A stretch of DNA of 64,000 bases from Tardiphaga robiniae (lineage in GTDB: Bacteria; Pseudomonadota; Alphaproteobacteria; Rhizobiales; Xanthobacteraceae), in assembly GCF_013359755.1 (NCBI RefSeq), contig NZ_JABMCJ010000083.1:1-64000 (forward strand), read 5' to 3'. Position 1 is the first letter of the stretch. Every line of letters starts with the position of its first letter. The notes under the pieces are model-generated. The model was given only the letters and a program-made list of their open reading frames with translations. It was not told the DNA's origin and did not search any database. The position numbers were made by a program, and so were the translations under genes. This document shows, piece by piece, positions 8,321 to 16,949 of the stretch.

Positions 8321-8806
8321 TCAGTGCTCGTTGACCGCAGCGCCGAGCTTGATCAAGCTCAGCGCGCGGTTCGCGGTCTCGCGCAGGCGGCAGTAGTTCG
8401 CGTCGCCCCGGTACATGCCGGGCTCGACTTTGTCGAAGACCGCGCAGAAGCGATCACGCGACGCGGCGAAGGTTGTCTGCGAGTCCTTGACCGCCTTGAT
8501 CTTGTCGGCGAACCCGCCGGCCTCAACCTTCTTTAGCGCCTCATTGGTTTTCTGCGTCCAAATGGCGAGTTCGCGCGCCGCGCAGGCTTTCCATTTGGCG
8601 ACATCGTCATTCACGCCCTCCGCCTTTTTGATGCAGGGGTCGGCGACGAGCCCGACACACGCGCCGCCGAAACCGCCGGTTTCCTCCGCGGTCTTCAGGC
8701 AAGCATTGATCACTGCAACGTCGGCGGGCGCGGTGCCCTGGGCGAAAGCTATCGATGAGAGCGGGAGGCTTGCGGCGAGCAGCGCGGCGGAAAATTTGAG
8801 CTTCAT
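8321..8806 (-). CDS. Secreted DUF1311/LprI-like protein
   Basis: This 161-residue protein has a clear Sec signal peptide (1-22, cleavage after AFA). The mature part has five cysteines and a helical pattern, CLKTAEETGGFGGACVG then DPC and KWKACAARELAIWTQKTNEAL, like DUF1311 proteins. Some DUF1311 relatives (LprI) inhibit lysozyme; whether this one does is unknown. A GGAG site lies six bases before the ATG. It is in the same direction as the exported protein at 7470-8132, with a 188-base gap containing nothing obvious. Confidence 0.65.
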   Translation of the reverse strand: MKLKFSAALLAASLPLSSIAFAQGTAPADVAVINACLKTAEETGGFGGACVGLVADPCIKKAEGVNDDVAKWKACAARELAIWTQKTNEALKKVEAGGFADKIKAVKDSQTTFAASRDRFCAVFDKVEPGMYRGDANYCRLRETANRALSLIKLGAAVNEH

Positions 8807-9088
8807 TTGAGATCTCCGTTCGGCGCATCGAAAATGTGGAACGCAATACCACTGTGAGCAAATGAAGCCCCGCGAGCCGGTACACCGGCGGGTGTGGCGG
8901 AAGGGCCGGACGTCGAGTGGGAAAGCGAAACGAGCGGGTACGCGGCTTTCGCTACGCTCTCTTCAATCAATGCCTTTGAATATGCCTTGACCTGGCTCAC
9001 GAGATTTTCAGACAATAAGTGACGCATGCAACTTTGGTCATCGAAGGCCCAGCATTGGTTCATCTGAATGTGGAATAGGAGCGCCGAC

Positions 9089-9208
9089 GTGGCGACTCTG
9101 AAGATCGCAATTCAAGTTGCATGGACGATATCCGTAGTTGGAGCGGCCACATTTTCAGTGCTCCTTATGGCTGGCAGCAACACGGATTTGTTGGCGCTCT
9201 CACCCTAG
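9089..9208 (+). CDS. Possible 39-residue membrane peptide
   Basis: A GTG start at 9089 is preceded at a good distance by AGGAG. It opens a 39-codon frame with a hydrophobic middle (IQVAWTISVVGAATFSVLLM) that could be one membrane helix. It ends at TAG. It lies in the otherwise empty stretch 8807-9404 and is overlapped by a second small frame at 9121-9279. Evidence is limited to the ribosome binding site and hydrophobicity. Confidence 0.25.
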   Translation: MATLKIAIQVAWTISVVGAATFSVLLMAGSNTDLLALSP

Positions 9209-9279
9209 GCTCTGTCGGCTTCGCTTTGAGTTCCGTTGTCGCCGCAAGCCCGGCCTTGGTGCTGCAATTGTTGCGTTGA
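9121..9279 (+). CDS. Possible 52-residue membrane peptide overlapping the previous frame
   Basis: An ATG-initiated frame of 52 codons in another phase than the 39-codon frame has a hydrophobic C-terminal half (FVGALTLGSVGFALSSVVAA) suited to one membrane helix. No good ribosome binding site precedes it. The two overlapping hydrophobic frames may instead be the halves of one frameshifted small membrane protein. Confidence 0.22.
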   Translation: MDDIRSWSGHIFSAPYGWQQHGFVGALTLGSVGFALSSVVAASPALVLQLLR

Positions 9280-9404
9280 GCACGCTGCTACGTTGACGGA
9301 TAACGACGGCAGGACCGGTTTGGGGCACCCACCGGCTACGCCGCTGGCAACACTATGAGACTTCAAAATTGAACAAGATCGCCACGAAGACTGACGAAGG
9401 TGGC

Positions 9405-9764
9405 ATGAAACGCTTTCTGATTTTCCCGGCTCTCTTTCCGCCTCTTGCGTTGGTCGTATTCACGGCGCCTGATGGGTTTAAGAATCTTCTCGATTGGATG
9501 GTTGAGCCCTACGCAATCGCGGTTATCCCGGCCTTGCTGCTGGCTTGGGTCGATTGGATGCTTTCTGCAAAGCCACTCCGAGTTATGGGAACGGCGGTGA
9601 CGGCAGCCCTCCCTGCAGTCTTGATCATGCTTTTCATGTGGGGAGGATCAAACGACTTATGGCCAATCTTGATGGTTGGGCTCGTCGGAGGACTACCAGC
9701 CGCGGTGTGTTCGTGGCTATCCGATGGCCGAACGTTAAGCATGAATGCGCGAGCGAACAGCTAA
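9405..9764 (+). CDS. Small four-helix membrane protein, DUF5413-like
   Basis: This is a 119-residue very hydrophobic protein with about four membrane helices (near 3-20, 32-50, 57-75 and 80-98). The opening MKRFLIFPALFPP and general layout recall the small DUF5413 family of Bradyrhizobium relatives; this is a tentative match. Function is unknown. The start at 9405 is chosen because AAGG lies five bases upstream. An upstream TTG would add 12 polar residues. A strong hairpin (9777-9805) follows the stop codon. Confidence 0.5.
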   Translation: MKRFLIFPALFPPLALVVFTAPDGFKNLLDWMVEPYAIAVIPALLLAWVDWMLSAKPLRVMGTAVTAALPAVLIMLFMWGGSNDLWPILMVGLVGGLPAAVCSWLSDGRTLSMNARANS

Positions 9765-9776
9765 AGTTTAATTGGC

Positions 9777-9805
9777 TCTCCGACCGACTTGCGGTCGGTC
9801 GGAGA
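9777..9805. terminator. Bidirectional hairpin between convergent genes
   Basis: A perfect 12-bp stem (TCTCCGACCGAC at 9777-9788 with its complement at 9794-9805) and a 5-base loop lie between the convergent genes ending at 9764 and 9854. There is no T-run on the plus side, so it may stop transcription with help from Rho or simply protect mRNA 3' ends. Confidence 0.5.
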
Positions 9806-9853
9806 TGAGAGCGAATACAGGTGTGACGCCATCGATCGCCTGCCCCGACCGGC

Positions 9854-11077
9854 CTAGACGATGCCCTTCGTCCTCAGCGCGGCGATCCGTTCGCCGTCGT
9901 AGCCGATGGTGGACAGGATTTCGTCCGTGTTGGAGCCGAGAAGTGGCGGCGCGTGATATTCGGTGATCGGCGTGCCCGAAAACATCAGCGGATTTCGTAC
10001 GAGCGAAAGCGCCGGCTCGAAGGGATGGTTCGAGCTCACGCGCATACCGCGGGACTTCACATGAGGGTCCGCGAAAACCTGATCGAAGTCGTTGATCGGG
10101 CCGGACGGTACGCCGACCGCCTCCAGACGCTCCAGCCAGTAGGCGACGGGCTGCTTCAGGAAAAGACCGGCGAAGATGGCCATGATCTCCTTCCCATGAA
10201 CGACACGGTCGTTGTTCTTCAAGAAGCGCAGATCCTTGGCCAGGTCCGGCTCTCCGAGCACTTCGCATGTCCGCTGGAACTGGCCGTCGTTGCCATTCAC
10301 GAGCATCAACTCGCCATCGGTGCAACGGAAGACACCGGCAGGCATGCCGCCATTGCCCCAGGTTCCGCGCCGCGGCGGGACTTTTCCGCTGATGAGATAG
10401 GGTTGGAGCCAATGTGAAAGGGAGGCGATCACCGTATCGAACAGACAGGCATCGATTTGCTGTCCCTCGCCGCCGCCGGCATCGCGATGATAGAGCGCCG
10501 ACATCACGCCGATGGTGGCATTCAAGCCGGTCATATAGTCCACGATCGAGGGACCGACCTTCATGGGGCCCTCGCCCGGCTCGCCATCGAGATGGCCCGT
10601 CACGCTCATGAGACCACCCATCGCCTGCAGGATCGCATCATAGCCGGCGCGTGTGGCGTAGGGACCGGTTTGTCCGAAGCCCGTCACCGAGCAGTAAACG
10701 ATGCGCGGGTTGATGGCTTTGATCGCGTCGTAGTCGAGACCATAACGCTTGAGGTCGCCGACCTTGTAGTTTTCCAGCAACACGTCGGCCGTCTTGACGA
10801 GTTCGCGAATGATCTCCTGGCCTTCAGGCTTGGCCACATTGACGGTGACCGATTTCTTGTTGCGATTGGCGCAAAGATAGAAGGAGTTGTCTCGCCTGCT
10901 GCCGTCCGGGTCGTTCAGATAAGGAGGGCCGAACGCGCGGGAATCGTCGCCGGTTCCAGGGCGTTCGATCTTGATGACTTCGGCGCCGAAATCGCCAAGC
11001 ATCTGACCCGCGATCGGGCCGGCAAGTACCCGCGTCATATCGATAACCTTGATGCCCGAGAGCGGCAGAGCCGGCAT
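9854..11077 (-). CDS. Class III (CaiB/BaiF-type) CoA-transferase
   Basis: This 407-residue cytoplasmic enzyme moves CoA between acyl groups by way of an aspartyl-CoA thioester. Family marks are the N-terminal LSGIKVIDMTRVLAGPIAGQMLGDFGAEVIKIE (split here across residues 6-38), the SVTGFGQTGPY motif (130-140) and the catalytic Asp180 in VGPSIVDYMTG, matching Asp169 of formyl-CoA transferase. The donor and acceptor are not deducible; relatives use formyl-, succinyl-, carnitinyl- or benzylsuccinyl-CoA. It stands alone on the minus strand between convergent and same-strand genes. A separate paralogue is at 40910-42133. Confidence 0.88.
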   Translation of the reverse strand: MPALPLSGIKVIDMTRVLAGPIAGQMLGDFGAEVIKIERPGTGDDSRAFGPPYLNDPDGSRRDNSFYLCANRNKKSVTVNVAKPEGQEIIRELVKTADVLLENYKVGDLKRYGLDYDAIKAINPRIVYCSVTGFGQTGPYATRAGYDAILQAMGGLMSVTGHLDGEPGEGPMKVGPSIVDYMTGLNATIGVMSALYHRDAGGGEGQQIDACLFDTVIASLSHWLQPYLISGKVPPRRGTWGNGGMPAGVFRCTDGELMLVNGNDGQFQRTCEVLGEPDLAKDLRFLKNNDRVVHGKEIMAIFAGLFLKQPVAYWLERLEAVGVPSGPINDFDQVFADPHVKSRGMRVSSNHPFEPALSLVRNPLMFSGTPITEYHAPPLLGSNTDEILSTIGYDGERIAALRTKGIV

Positions 11078-11325
11078 GTATTCCTCCTGTTATGTTCATT
11101 CGTCACGTCGGCCACGGAGAACGTGTGAAGCGAGCGCTTACAGGAAAATCACCCCGAGTGCACCGCTTTGTGAGCATGAGGGCTATCCCATTCAAGAGGG
11201 TACAGCTCGTGAAGCAGATAGAGGCTTATCTGGACATCGGGCTTGCGCAGCCCGATGTCACGGCAGTCGCAAAGGGCAATTGAGCATAAGATGGATCAAG
11301 ACGGCTGAAACGTCGCGAATGATCC

Positions 11326-12756
11326 CTACTTCAGCCCGAACCACAGCGTCGCGATCCCCAGGAAAGCGAAGAAGCCGACCACGTCGGTCACCGTGGTCAC
11401 GAATGTACCGGAGGCCACGGCCGGGTCGGCCTTGACGCGTTCGAGCACCATCGGGATCAGGATGCCACCGAGTGCGCCGGCGATCAGATTGCAGATCATT
11501 GCAAGGCCGATGACGATGCCGAGACCGGGCGTCCTGAACCAGGCATAGGCGGCGATGCCGGTGATCACGGCAAAGGCCAGACCATTGATCAGGCCGACAA
11601 GGCCTTCGCGGATCACGATGCGCATGGCGTTGTTGGGGTTGAGCTGCCGCGTCGCCAATGCGCGCACCGCAACCGTCATGGTCTGGGTTGCGGCATTGCC
11701 GCCCTGACTGGCGACAATGGGCGCCAGCACAGCCAGCGCCACCATCTGCTGCAGCTGGTCCTCGAACAGGCCCAGCACCGACGACGCGATGAAGGCGGTG
11801 GCGAGATTGATCAGCAGCCAGGTAAAGCGGCCCTTGGCGATGGTCCAGAAATTGTCCGACAGTTCTTCGTCTGACGTGACGCCGCCGAGCGCCTTGAGGT
11901 CCTCGTCGGCCTCCTCCTCGATGACGTCGACGACGTCGTCGATGGTGATGACGCCGACCAGCCGGTCATCAGTATCGACCACAGGCGCGGCGACAAGATT
12001 GTACTTGCCGAACATCCGCGCCACTTCCTCCTGATCGTCCAACACCGAGACGCGGCGGCGGTCCTCATCGATCAGATCAGCCAGCAGCACCGGACGGCGC
12101 GCGCGCAGCAGCGCGTCCAGCGACACTGCGCCCTGCCAGCGCTGATCGGCGCCGACGGAATAGATCTCGTAGAACCGATCCGGCAGGTCCGGCGTTTCGC
12201 GCATATAGTCGATGACCTGACCGACATTCCAGTCCGGCGGGACTGCAATGAACTCGGTCTGCATCCGCCGGCCGGCGGAGTTTTCCGGGTAAGTGAGGCT
12301 GCGCTCCAGCGCCACGCGCTCGGACAGCGGCAACTTCTCGAGGATCTCGTCCTGGACCTCTTCGTCGACGCCTTCGAGCAGTTCGACGGCATCGTCGGAA
12401 TCGAGTTCGCGAACGCCCTCGGCCACGGTCTCGGGCTCGAGTTCCTCGAGCAGTTCCTCGCGGACGGCGTCGTCGACTTCGTTGAGCGCCGAGAAGTCGA
12501 AATCGGCGCCGGTCAGTTCGATCAGGGGCGCGCGCTCGTCGGCATCGAGGGCTTCGATCAGGTCGCCGAGATCGGCCTCGTGGAGTTCGCCGACGATCTC
12601 CTTGAGAAATGCGGTATCGGCGACCTGAACCGCGTGCGAGATCGCCTCGACAAATTCGGGGCGGATGTCGCCTTCGGCATCGCGCATCGGCATCTTGTCG
12701 AGCGCCGACAATTCCTCGGGAGCGACCGATTGGGCGAGATCGACGTCATCGGCCAT
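11326..12756 (-). CDS. mgtE: MgtE magnesium transporter
   Basis: This 476-residue Mg2+ channel has all MgtE parts: an acidic N-terminal superhelical domain (about 35-155), two CBS domains (about 165-285) that sense cytoplasmic Mg2+, a connecting helix, and five membrane helices (about 310-475). The pore segment SQGGNAATQTMTVAVRALAT (350-369) and the conserved pore Asp458 in TTVTDVVGFF are present, the latter matching the Mg-binding Asp432 of the Thermus protein. It works as a dimer in the inner membrane. No M-box is recognisable upstream. It is divergent from the first polysaccharide deacetylase, with a 9-bp hairpin in between. Confidence 0.93.
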   Translation of the reverse strand: MADDVDLAQSVAPEELSALDKMPMRDAEGDIRPEFVEAISHAVQVADTAFLKEIVGELHEADLGDLIEALDADERAPLIELTGADFDFSALNEVDDAVREELLEELEPETVAEGVRELDSDDAVELLEGVDEEVQDEILEKLPLSERVALERSLTYPENSAGRRMQTEFIAVPPDWNVGQVIDYMRETPDLPDRFYEIYSVGADQRWQGAVSLDALLRARRPVLLADLIDEDRRRVSVLDDQEEVARMFGKYNLVAAPVVDTDDRLVGVITIDDVVDVIEEEADEDLKALGGVTSDEELSDNFWTIAKGRFTWLLINLATAFIASSVLGLFEDQLQQMVALAVLAPIVASQGGNAATQTMTVAVRALATRQLNPNNAMRIVIREGLVGLINGLAFAVITGIAAYAWFRTPGLGIVIGLAMICNLIAGALGGILIPMVLERVKADPAVASGTFVTTVTDVVGFFAFLGIATLWFGLK

Positions 12757-12845
12757 GCCGCACCTCGCCTGCTTGTTTGGGGGGTGACGGAGCTAGCGCT
12801 ATCCTGTCGGAAATGCGCTAATCCATCTGTGAACGGAAGCTCGCC

Positions 12846-12874
12846 TCAGGCATTACCCAATGCGCAATGCCTGA
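12846..12874. promoter_or_regulatory. Nine-bp inverted repeat between divergent mgtE and deacetylase
   Basis: TCAGGCATT at 12846-12854 pairs perfectly with AATGCCTGA at 12866-12874 across an 11-base loop. It sits between divergent start codons, so it could be an operator or leader hairpin. There is no further evidence for either role. Confidence 0.3.
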
Positions 12875-12922
12875 TGCAATCGGAAAAATGCGGTGCGCGA
12901 AATCAGCGGCCGGGAAAGTGTC

Positions 12923-13702
12923 GTGATCGTGTTGAAGGCCGCCATCTTTGCCTTGATTGCATCGACCGTTGTCGCACATGCCGAAGACTGCCCGCGCAAA
13001 GATACGCTCGGTACCGCACGCATTCTCACGGTGGATCCCAAGACCACTCCGCGGGTCGGAACGCAGAGTTTTCCGGACACGCTGCCGCTGGAAGACCGCG
13101 AGGTCGTGCTGACCTTCGACGATGGCCCGAATGCGCCGACCACGACGAAAATTCTCACGGCGCTGTCGCGCGAATGTGTTCGCGCGACCTTTTTCCTGAT
13201 CGGCAACAGCGCGACGGCCAATGCGTCACTGGTGAAGCGCATGGCCGCCGAGGGCCACACCATCGGCCATCACACCCTCGCCCATGCCGACCTCAAGAAG
13301 ATCAGCAATGCGGCTGCCGTCGAACAGATCGACCGCGGCATCAGCGCCGACGAAATGGCGCTGAATGGCAAGGCCACCACCGTGCCGACCACGCCCTTCT
13401 TCCGGTTTCCCTATTTCGAGTCGACGCCAGCCCTGCTGGACATGCTGCAATCCCGCCGGATCGCAGTGTTCGGCGCGGATTTCTGGGCCAGCGACTGGAA
13501 TCCCATGACCCCGCAGCAGCAACTGGAGCTGATTACCGGCCGGCTCAAGGCCGCCGGGCGGGGAATCATCCTGTTTCACGACACCAAGGCGCAGACTGCC
13601 GCGATGCTGCCCGATTTCCTGCGCTATCTCCGGGAGAACCGCTACCGGGTCGTGCATATCGTGCCGCCGGCCGCAGGGTCCGCCCGCTCCAGTTCCCAGT
13701 AG
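12923..13702 (+). CDS. Polysaccharide deacetylase (NodB homology), first of a tandem pair
   Basis: This is an exported metal-dependent carbohydrate esterase (CE4) of about 259 residues. A signal peptide (about 1-20, ending VAHA) is followed by the NodB domain with motif 1 TFDDG (64-68) and metal-binding motif 2 HHTLAH (His117, His121). Further CE4 marks are RFPYFES and FHDT. Substrates of this family are N-acetylated glycans such as peptidoglycan or chitin oligomers. The GTG at 12923 is chosen because it gives a compact signal peptide and follows GGGAAAG; GTG at 12929 or 12893 are alternatives. The paralogue at 13820 shares the same domain order. Confidence 0.82.
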   Translation: MIVLKAAIFALIASTVVAHAEDCPRKDTLGTARILTVDPKTTPRVGTQSFPDTLPLEDREVVLTFDDGPNAPTTTKILTALSRECVRATFFLIGNSATANASLVKRMAAEGHTIGHHTLAHADLKKISNAAAVEQIDRGISADEMALNGKATTVPTTPFFRFPYFESTPALLDMLQSRRIAVFGADFWASDWNPMTPQQQLELITGRLKAAGRGIILFHDTKAQTAAMLPDFLRYLRENRYRVVHIVPPAAGSARSSSQ

Positions 13703-13819
13703 AACGCGCGATCATCAGGATGCGGAAAATACCGTCGGCGGGCCGACATGATTAACATTGCGTTCACAGCCGCCCCGGTAACTTCACAGCCGACATCAAA
13801 GCGAGTGACGGATCGACCA

Positions 13820-15118
13820 ATGAACAAGGCGACGACTGACCGGGCACGACGCCTTCTGTGCCTGAGCCTGCTCACCGGCCTGACCCTGTTCACCGCCGCC
13901 GCAGCCTCCGCCACCAGCGCTCTGTCGGCCGAGGCGTGCCCGGGCAATCCCGGCGCACTCGGCACCTCGCGCACCATCGTGGTCGATCCCCGTGAACATC
14001 CCAAGATCGGCACCATGCAATATGCCGAGACGCTGCCGCTCCAGGACAAGGAGGTCGTGCTGACCTTCGACGACGGTCCGATCCCGAAACACTCGAACGC
14101 GATCCTCGATATCCTGGCCTCCGAATGCGTGAAGGCGACGTTCTTCATCATCGGCCGGATGGCGAAGGAGCATCCCGAAGGCGTACGCAAGTTGATCGCG
14201 CTCGGCCACACCGTCGGCACCCACAGCCAGAACCATCCGCTCAGCATGAACCGCATGCCGATCGAGAAGGCGCAGCAGGAGATCGAGGACGGCATCGCCA
14301 ACACCACGGCGGCGCTCGGCGATCCCGCGCTGCTGTCGCCGTTCTTCCGGATTCCCGGCCTGCTGCGCGCCAGCGTCGTCGAGGATTATCTCGCGTCACG
14401 CGGCATCCAGACCTGGAGCGCGGATTTCCCGGCCGACGACTGGCGCCATGTATCGTCGCAGAAGGTCCATGACCTCGCGATCTCGCGCATCGCCGCCAAG
14501 GGCAAAGGCATCCTGTTGCTGCACGATATCCAGCCGCGCACCGTGGCCGCGCTGCCCGGCATCCTGCGCGACCTCAAGGCCGGCGGCTATCGCATCGTCC
14601 ATGTCGAGGCGGCAACGCCGGACAAGCCGAAGACGCCCACCGAGCCGCAGCAGTGGCAGTTGCATCCGGTGTCGGAGACCGTAGCCGTCACGCGCTGGCA
14701 CAAGGTGCCGACATTCGCCTTCGCCCATGATGACATGCTGCCCGCGCCGGCAATCTCGGCCTCCGACCAGATGCTGTCGCTAACCGAGAATTTCGATCGC
14801 ATGCGCCGACCACGCAATGCCGTGCCATTGCCGGAACAGGCTCCGTGGCCGCGCGCCGCGACGCTGCATGCGATGACCAGCAGTGCCTCGCTGCCGGTGC
14901 CGGCACAGGACCTATTCGAGCTCGCCGAACGTCACGGCAAGCCGATCAAGGCACTCGTGCAGCTACCACATCACGCACAACAGAGCGCGCCTGCCCGCGG
15001 CAGCGATTCAGATGCGATTGCGAAACTGATCTCGCTCGATGCCAGTGCTGCCAAACGCACCATCCCCGGCGCCATTCCGCCGGGCCTGCATCCGACGGCA
15101 GTTGCCGCCCCGCACTGA
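13820..15118 (+). CDS. Polysaccharide deacetylase with C-terminal extension, second of the pair
   Basis: This 432-residue paralogue of the preceding gene has a signal peptide (about 1-37, ending LSA). Its NodB domain carries TFDDG (82-86) and HSQNH (135-139), with FRIPG and LLHDI later. Both proteins share TVDP/VVDP, TLPL and the EVVLTFDDG block, which indicates an old tandem duplication. Unlike the first, it has about 160 extra residues after the catalytic domain (from about 270). This extension is Pro/Ala-rich with little predicted fold and may be a spacer or wall-binding region. The start at 13820 is chosen because upstream residues do not fit the signal peptide. The target glycan is unknown. 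Confidence 0.8.
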   Translation: MNKATTDRARRLLCLSLLTGLTLFTAAAASATSALSAEACPGNPGALGTSRTIVVDPREHPKIGTMQYAETLPLQDKEVVLTFDDGPIPKHSNAILDILASECVKATFFIIGRMAKEHPEGVRKLIALGHTVGTHSQNHPLSMNRMPIEKAQQEIEDGIANTTAALGDPALLSPFFRIPGLLRASVVEDYLASRGIQTWSADFPADDWRHVSSQKVHDLAISRIAAKGKGILLLHDIQPRTVAALPGILRDLKAGGYRIVHVEAATPDKPKTPTEPQQWQLHPVSETVAVTRWHKVPTFAFAHDDMLPAPAISASDQMLSLTENFDRMRRPRNAVPLPEQAPWPRAATLHAMTSSASLPVPAQDLFELAERHGKPIKALVQLPHHAQQSAPARGSDSDAIAKLISLDASAAKRTIPGAIPPGLHPTAVAAPH

Positions 15119-15145
15119 GCGCGACGATATGGTCTCACGTTCCGA

Positions 15146-16258
15146 TTACGATGCGCTGATCGGCCAATCGATATATCCCTTCGCACCGCCACCATAATAT
15201 GCGTCTCGCGGCGCTTGAGCGAGCGCCACATCATATTGCAGCCGCGCAACCAGATCGGGATTGGCGATGAAGGGACGGCCGAAGGCGACTGCGTCGACCT
15301 TGCCCGCCCTGCGGCGATCGATCGCGAGATCGAGATCGTAGCCGTTGTTACCGATATACGGCCCTTCGAACTGAGCCCGCAACGCATCGAGATCGATGCC
15401 CGCCGGAATTTCGCGCGTACCGCCGGTCGCGCCTTCGACGAAGTGAAGATAAGCGAGATTGAAGCGATTGAGCGAGCGGATCAAATGGCCGTAGGTCGCC
15501 ATCACATCGCTATCCATCGGCGTGTTGCCGGCGTCTGGTGTGGTCGGTGACAGGCGTATCCCGACGCGGCCCGCGCCCCATGCGGGCAGCACGGCCTCCA
15601 CCACCTCCTGTGTCAGGCGTGTCCGGTTCTCGATCGAGCCGCCATAGCGATCGGTCCGCTTGTTGGTGCTGTCGCGGATAAACTGATCCATTAGATAACT
15701 GTTGGCCGAATGGACTTCGATCCCGTCGAATCCGGCGCGCTTGGCGTTATCTGCAGCACGAACATAGTCGGCGATCAGGCCGGGGATCTCGTCAGTCTCC
15801 AGCGCGCGCGGCATCGACACATCGACCATGCCGTCATTCGTGTAGGTCTGCCCCTCCGCCTTCACCGCGGAAGGCGCGACAGGCGCCTGTCCGTCCGGCT
15901 GGAGATCGACATGGCTGAAGCGGCCGACATGCCAGAGCTGCGAGACGATCTTGCCGCCGGCAGCATGGACGGCATCGGTCACCTTCTTCCAGCCCGCGAC
16001 CTGTTCGTCGCTCCAGATGCCGGGCATCATTGCATAGCCGCGCCCCTGCGGCGAGATGTTCGTCGCCTCGGCAATGATGAGGCCAGCGGTGGCGCGTTGC
16101 GCATAATAGGTGGCGTGCAGTTCGGTCGGTACGCCATCGTCACCCGCGCGGCTGCGGGTCAGCGGCGCCATGACGATGCGATTGGCAAGGTTGATGTCGC
16201 CCAGACTGACGGGCGAAAAAAGGTCGGTGCAGGTCGAATTGTCGGTCATCGGTTTCAT
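15146..16258 (-). CDS. Old Yellow Enzyme family alkene reductase (NemA-like)
   Basis: This 370-residue FMN-dependent NAD(P)H oxidoreductase reduces activated C=C bonds and often nitro compounds or quinones. Motifs are APLTRSRA (31-38), QLWHVGR (107-113), the substrate-activating pair His183 and Asn186 with Tyr188 in HSANSYLMDQF, and RYGGSIENR (204-212). It lies downstream of the NTF2-like gene and a divergent TetR regulator, the same logic as nemRA of E. coli, where TetR-type NemR controls an OYE in response to electrophiles. The start at 16258 follows family length; residues upstream of it are unlike the family. Confidence 0.9.
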   Translation of the reverse strand: MKPMTDNSTCTDLFSPVSLGDINLANRIVMAPLTRSRAGDDGVPTELHATYYAQRATAGLIIAEATNISPQGRGYAMMPGIWSDEQVAGWKKVTDAVHAAGGKIVSQLWHVGRFSHVDLQPDGQAPVAPSAVKAEGQTYTNDGMVDVSMPRALETDEIPGLIADYVRAADNAKRAGFDGIEVHSANSYLMDQFIRDSTNKRTDRYGGSIENRTRLTQEVVEAVLPAWGAGRVGIRLSPTTPDAGNTPMDSDVMATYGHLIRSLNRFNLAYLHFVEGATGGTREIPAGIDLDALRAQFEGPYIGNNGYDLDLAIDRRRAGKVDAVAFGRPFIANPDLVARLQYDVALAQAPRDAYYGGGAKGYIDWPISAS

Positions 16259-16308
16259 TTTCAAAATCTGGTTCAAGCTGTTCGGCGGGTCAGGACATCA
16301 GTCAGCGT

Positions 16309-16440
16309 ATGCGGCCACCGGCCGCGAATGATCTCAAGCTGTTCAGATCAATCGTGGCCAAGCCGGACGTCGAACGTGCAGTTCAGCGGATCAAGCTTCG
16401 CGGTGCGCCGGTGATCGGCACGAGGCTCACGGTGGGGTGA
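16309..16440 (+). pseudogene. Possible remnant of a GST-like C-terminus (43 codons)
   Basis: In the gap between the OYE and NTF2-like genes an ATG-initiated plus-strand frame encodes 43 residues containing LKLFRSIVAKPDVERAVQRI. This resembles the last helix of glutathione transferases (pattern hxxWhxxhxxRPAVQRA). No N-terminal domain precedes it and no ribosome binding site is seen, so it is either a decayed gene end or a chance frame. Confidence 0.22.
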
Positions 16441-16474
16441 CAATCGTCGATCGGCAGCGACGCCGCATCGATGA

Positions 16475-16861
16475 TCAGCCCTCGTACTGGTGATAGACCT
16501 TCGCGACGATCTTCCAGCCGCCTGCATCCTTCAGCAGTGTATGGAAGTCGGTATAGTCGGCGCCGATCGCGTCCTTCTCCATGTCGACCCGGACGACCGC
16601 CGTAGTGGGCGTGATCGCCAGCACGTCGATCCGCGTCTTGATGTCTGGTGCTTTGCCGCTCTTGTCCACGAACTCGTAGAGATTGCGGATCGTGCCGGCC
16701 ATCGGCGAACCATTGGTGAAGCCGTACATCACGGCATCCTCGTGAAACGCGCCACCGACATCCTTGGCGCTGCCGACGCGAAGACCGTCCACATAACTTT
16801 GCGCGACCGCAACAACGGCGTCGAAGTCGGCGGTTGGGACGGTCTTGATATTCCTGGTCAT
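16475..16861 (-). CDS. NTF2-like (SnoaL/DUF4440 or lumazine-binding type) protein
   Basis: This 128-residue protein has the cone-shaped NTF2-like fold pattern: an N-terminal helix with VVAVAQSYVDGLRVG, the strand-turn GAFHEDAVMYGF, and the closing beta strands DFHTLLKDAGGWKIVAKVYHQYEG. Such proteins bind or isomerise small hydrophobic ligands, or act as stress-linked accessory proteins; which applies here is unknown. An excellent AAGGAG ribosome binding site precedes the ATG at 16861. It is the first gene after the TetR-controlled promoter and is probably coregulated with the OYE gene 216 bases downstream. Confidence 0.8.
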   Translation of the reverse strand: MTRNIKTVPTADFDAVVAVAQSYVDGLRVGSAKDVGGAFHEDAVMYGFTNGSPMAGTIRNLYEFVDKSGKAPDIKTRIDVLAITPTTAVVRVDMEKDAIGADYTDFHTLLKDAGGWKIVAKVYHQYEG

Positions 16862-16926
16862 GACTGATCTCCTTTGAAAGCATTGATCTGCCGCGTAAAA
16901 ATCACGTGACACTCACGGTAGATATA

Positions 16927-16944
16927 TTGTAGTGATCGATACAA
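16927..16944. promoter_or_regulatory. TetR operator 1 (imperfect palindrome)
   Basis: TTGTAGTGATCGATACAA is an 18-bp palindrome with 14 matching positions. It shares GTAG-x-GATCG-x-TAC with operator 2, 26 bp away centre to centre. It covers the -35 box TTGTAG (16927-16932) of the rightward promoter for the tetR gene, which suggests autorepression. Confidence 0.65.
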
Positions 16945-16949
16945 AAACA

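Noticed and set aside
8803-9063. 86-codon minus-strand frame ending on ATGA with the DUF1311-like gene
   Set aside because: The stop-start overlap suggests coupling, but composition is unlike a protein, no family is recognisable, and the DUF1311-like gene has its own ribosome binding site.
11092-11283. 63-codon plus-strand frame between the CoA-transferase and mgtE
   Set aside because: No ribosome binding site and no recognisable fold; probably promoter DNA of the CoA-transferase gene.
12757-12922. M-box magnesium riboswitch upstream of mgtE
   Set aside because: The region is too short and shows only one simple 9-bp hairpin, not the multi-helix M-box architecture.
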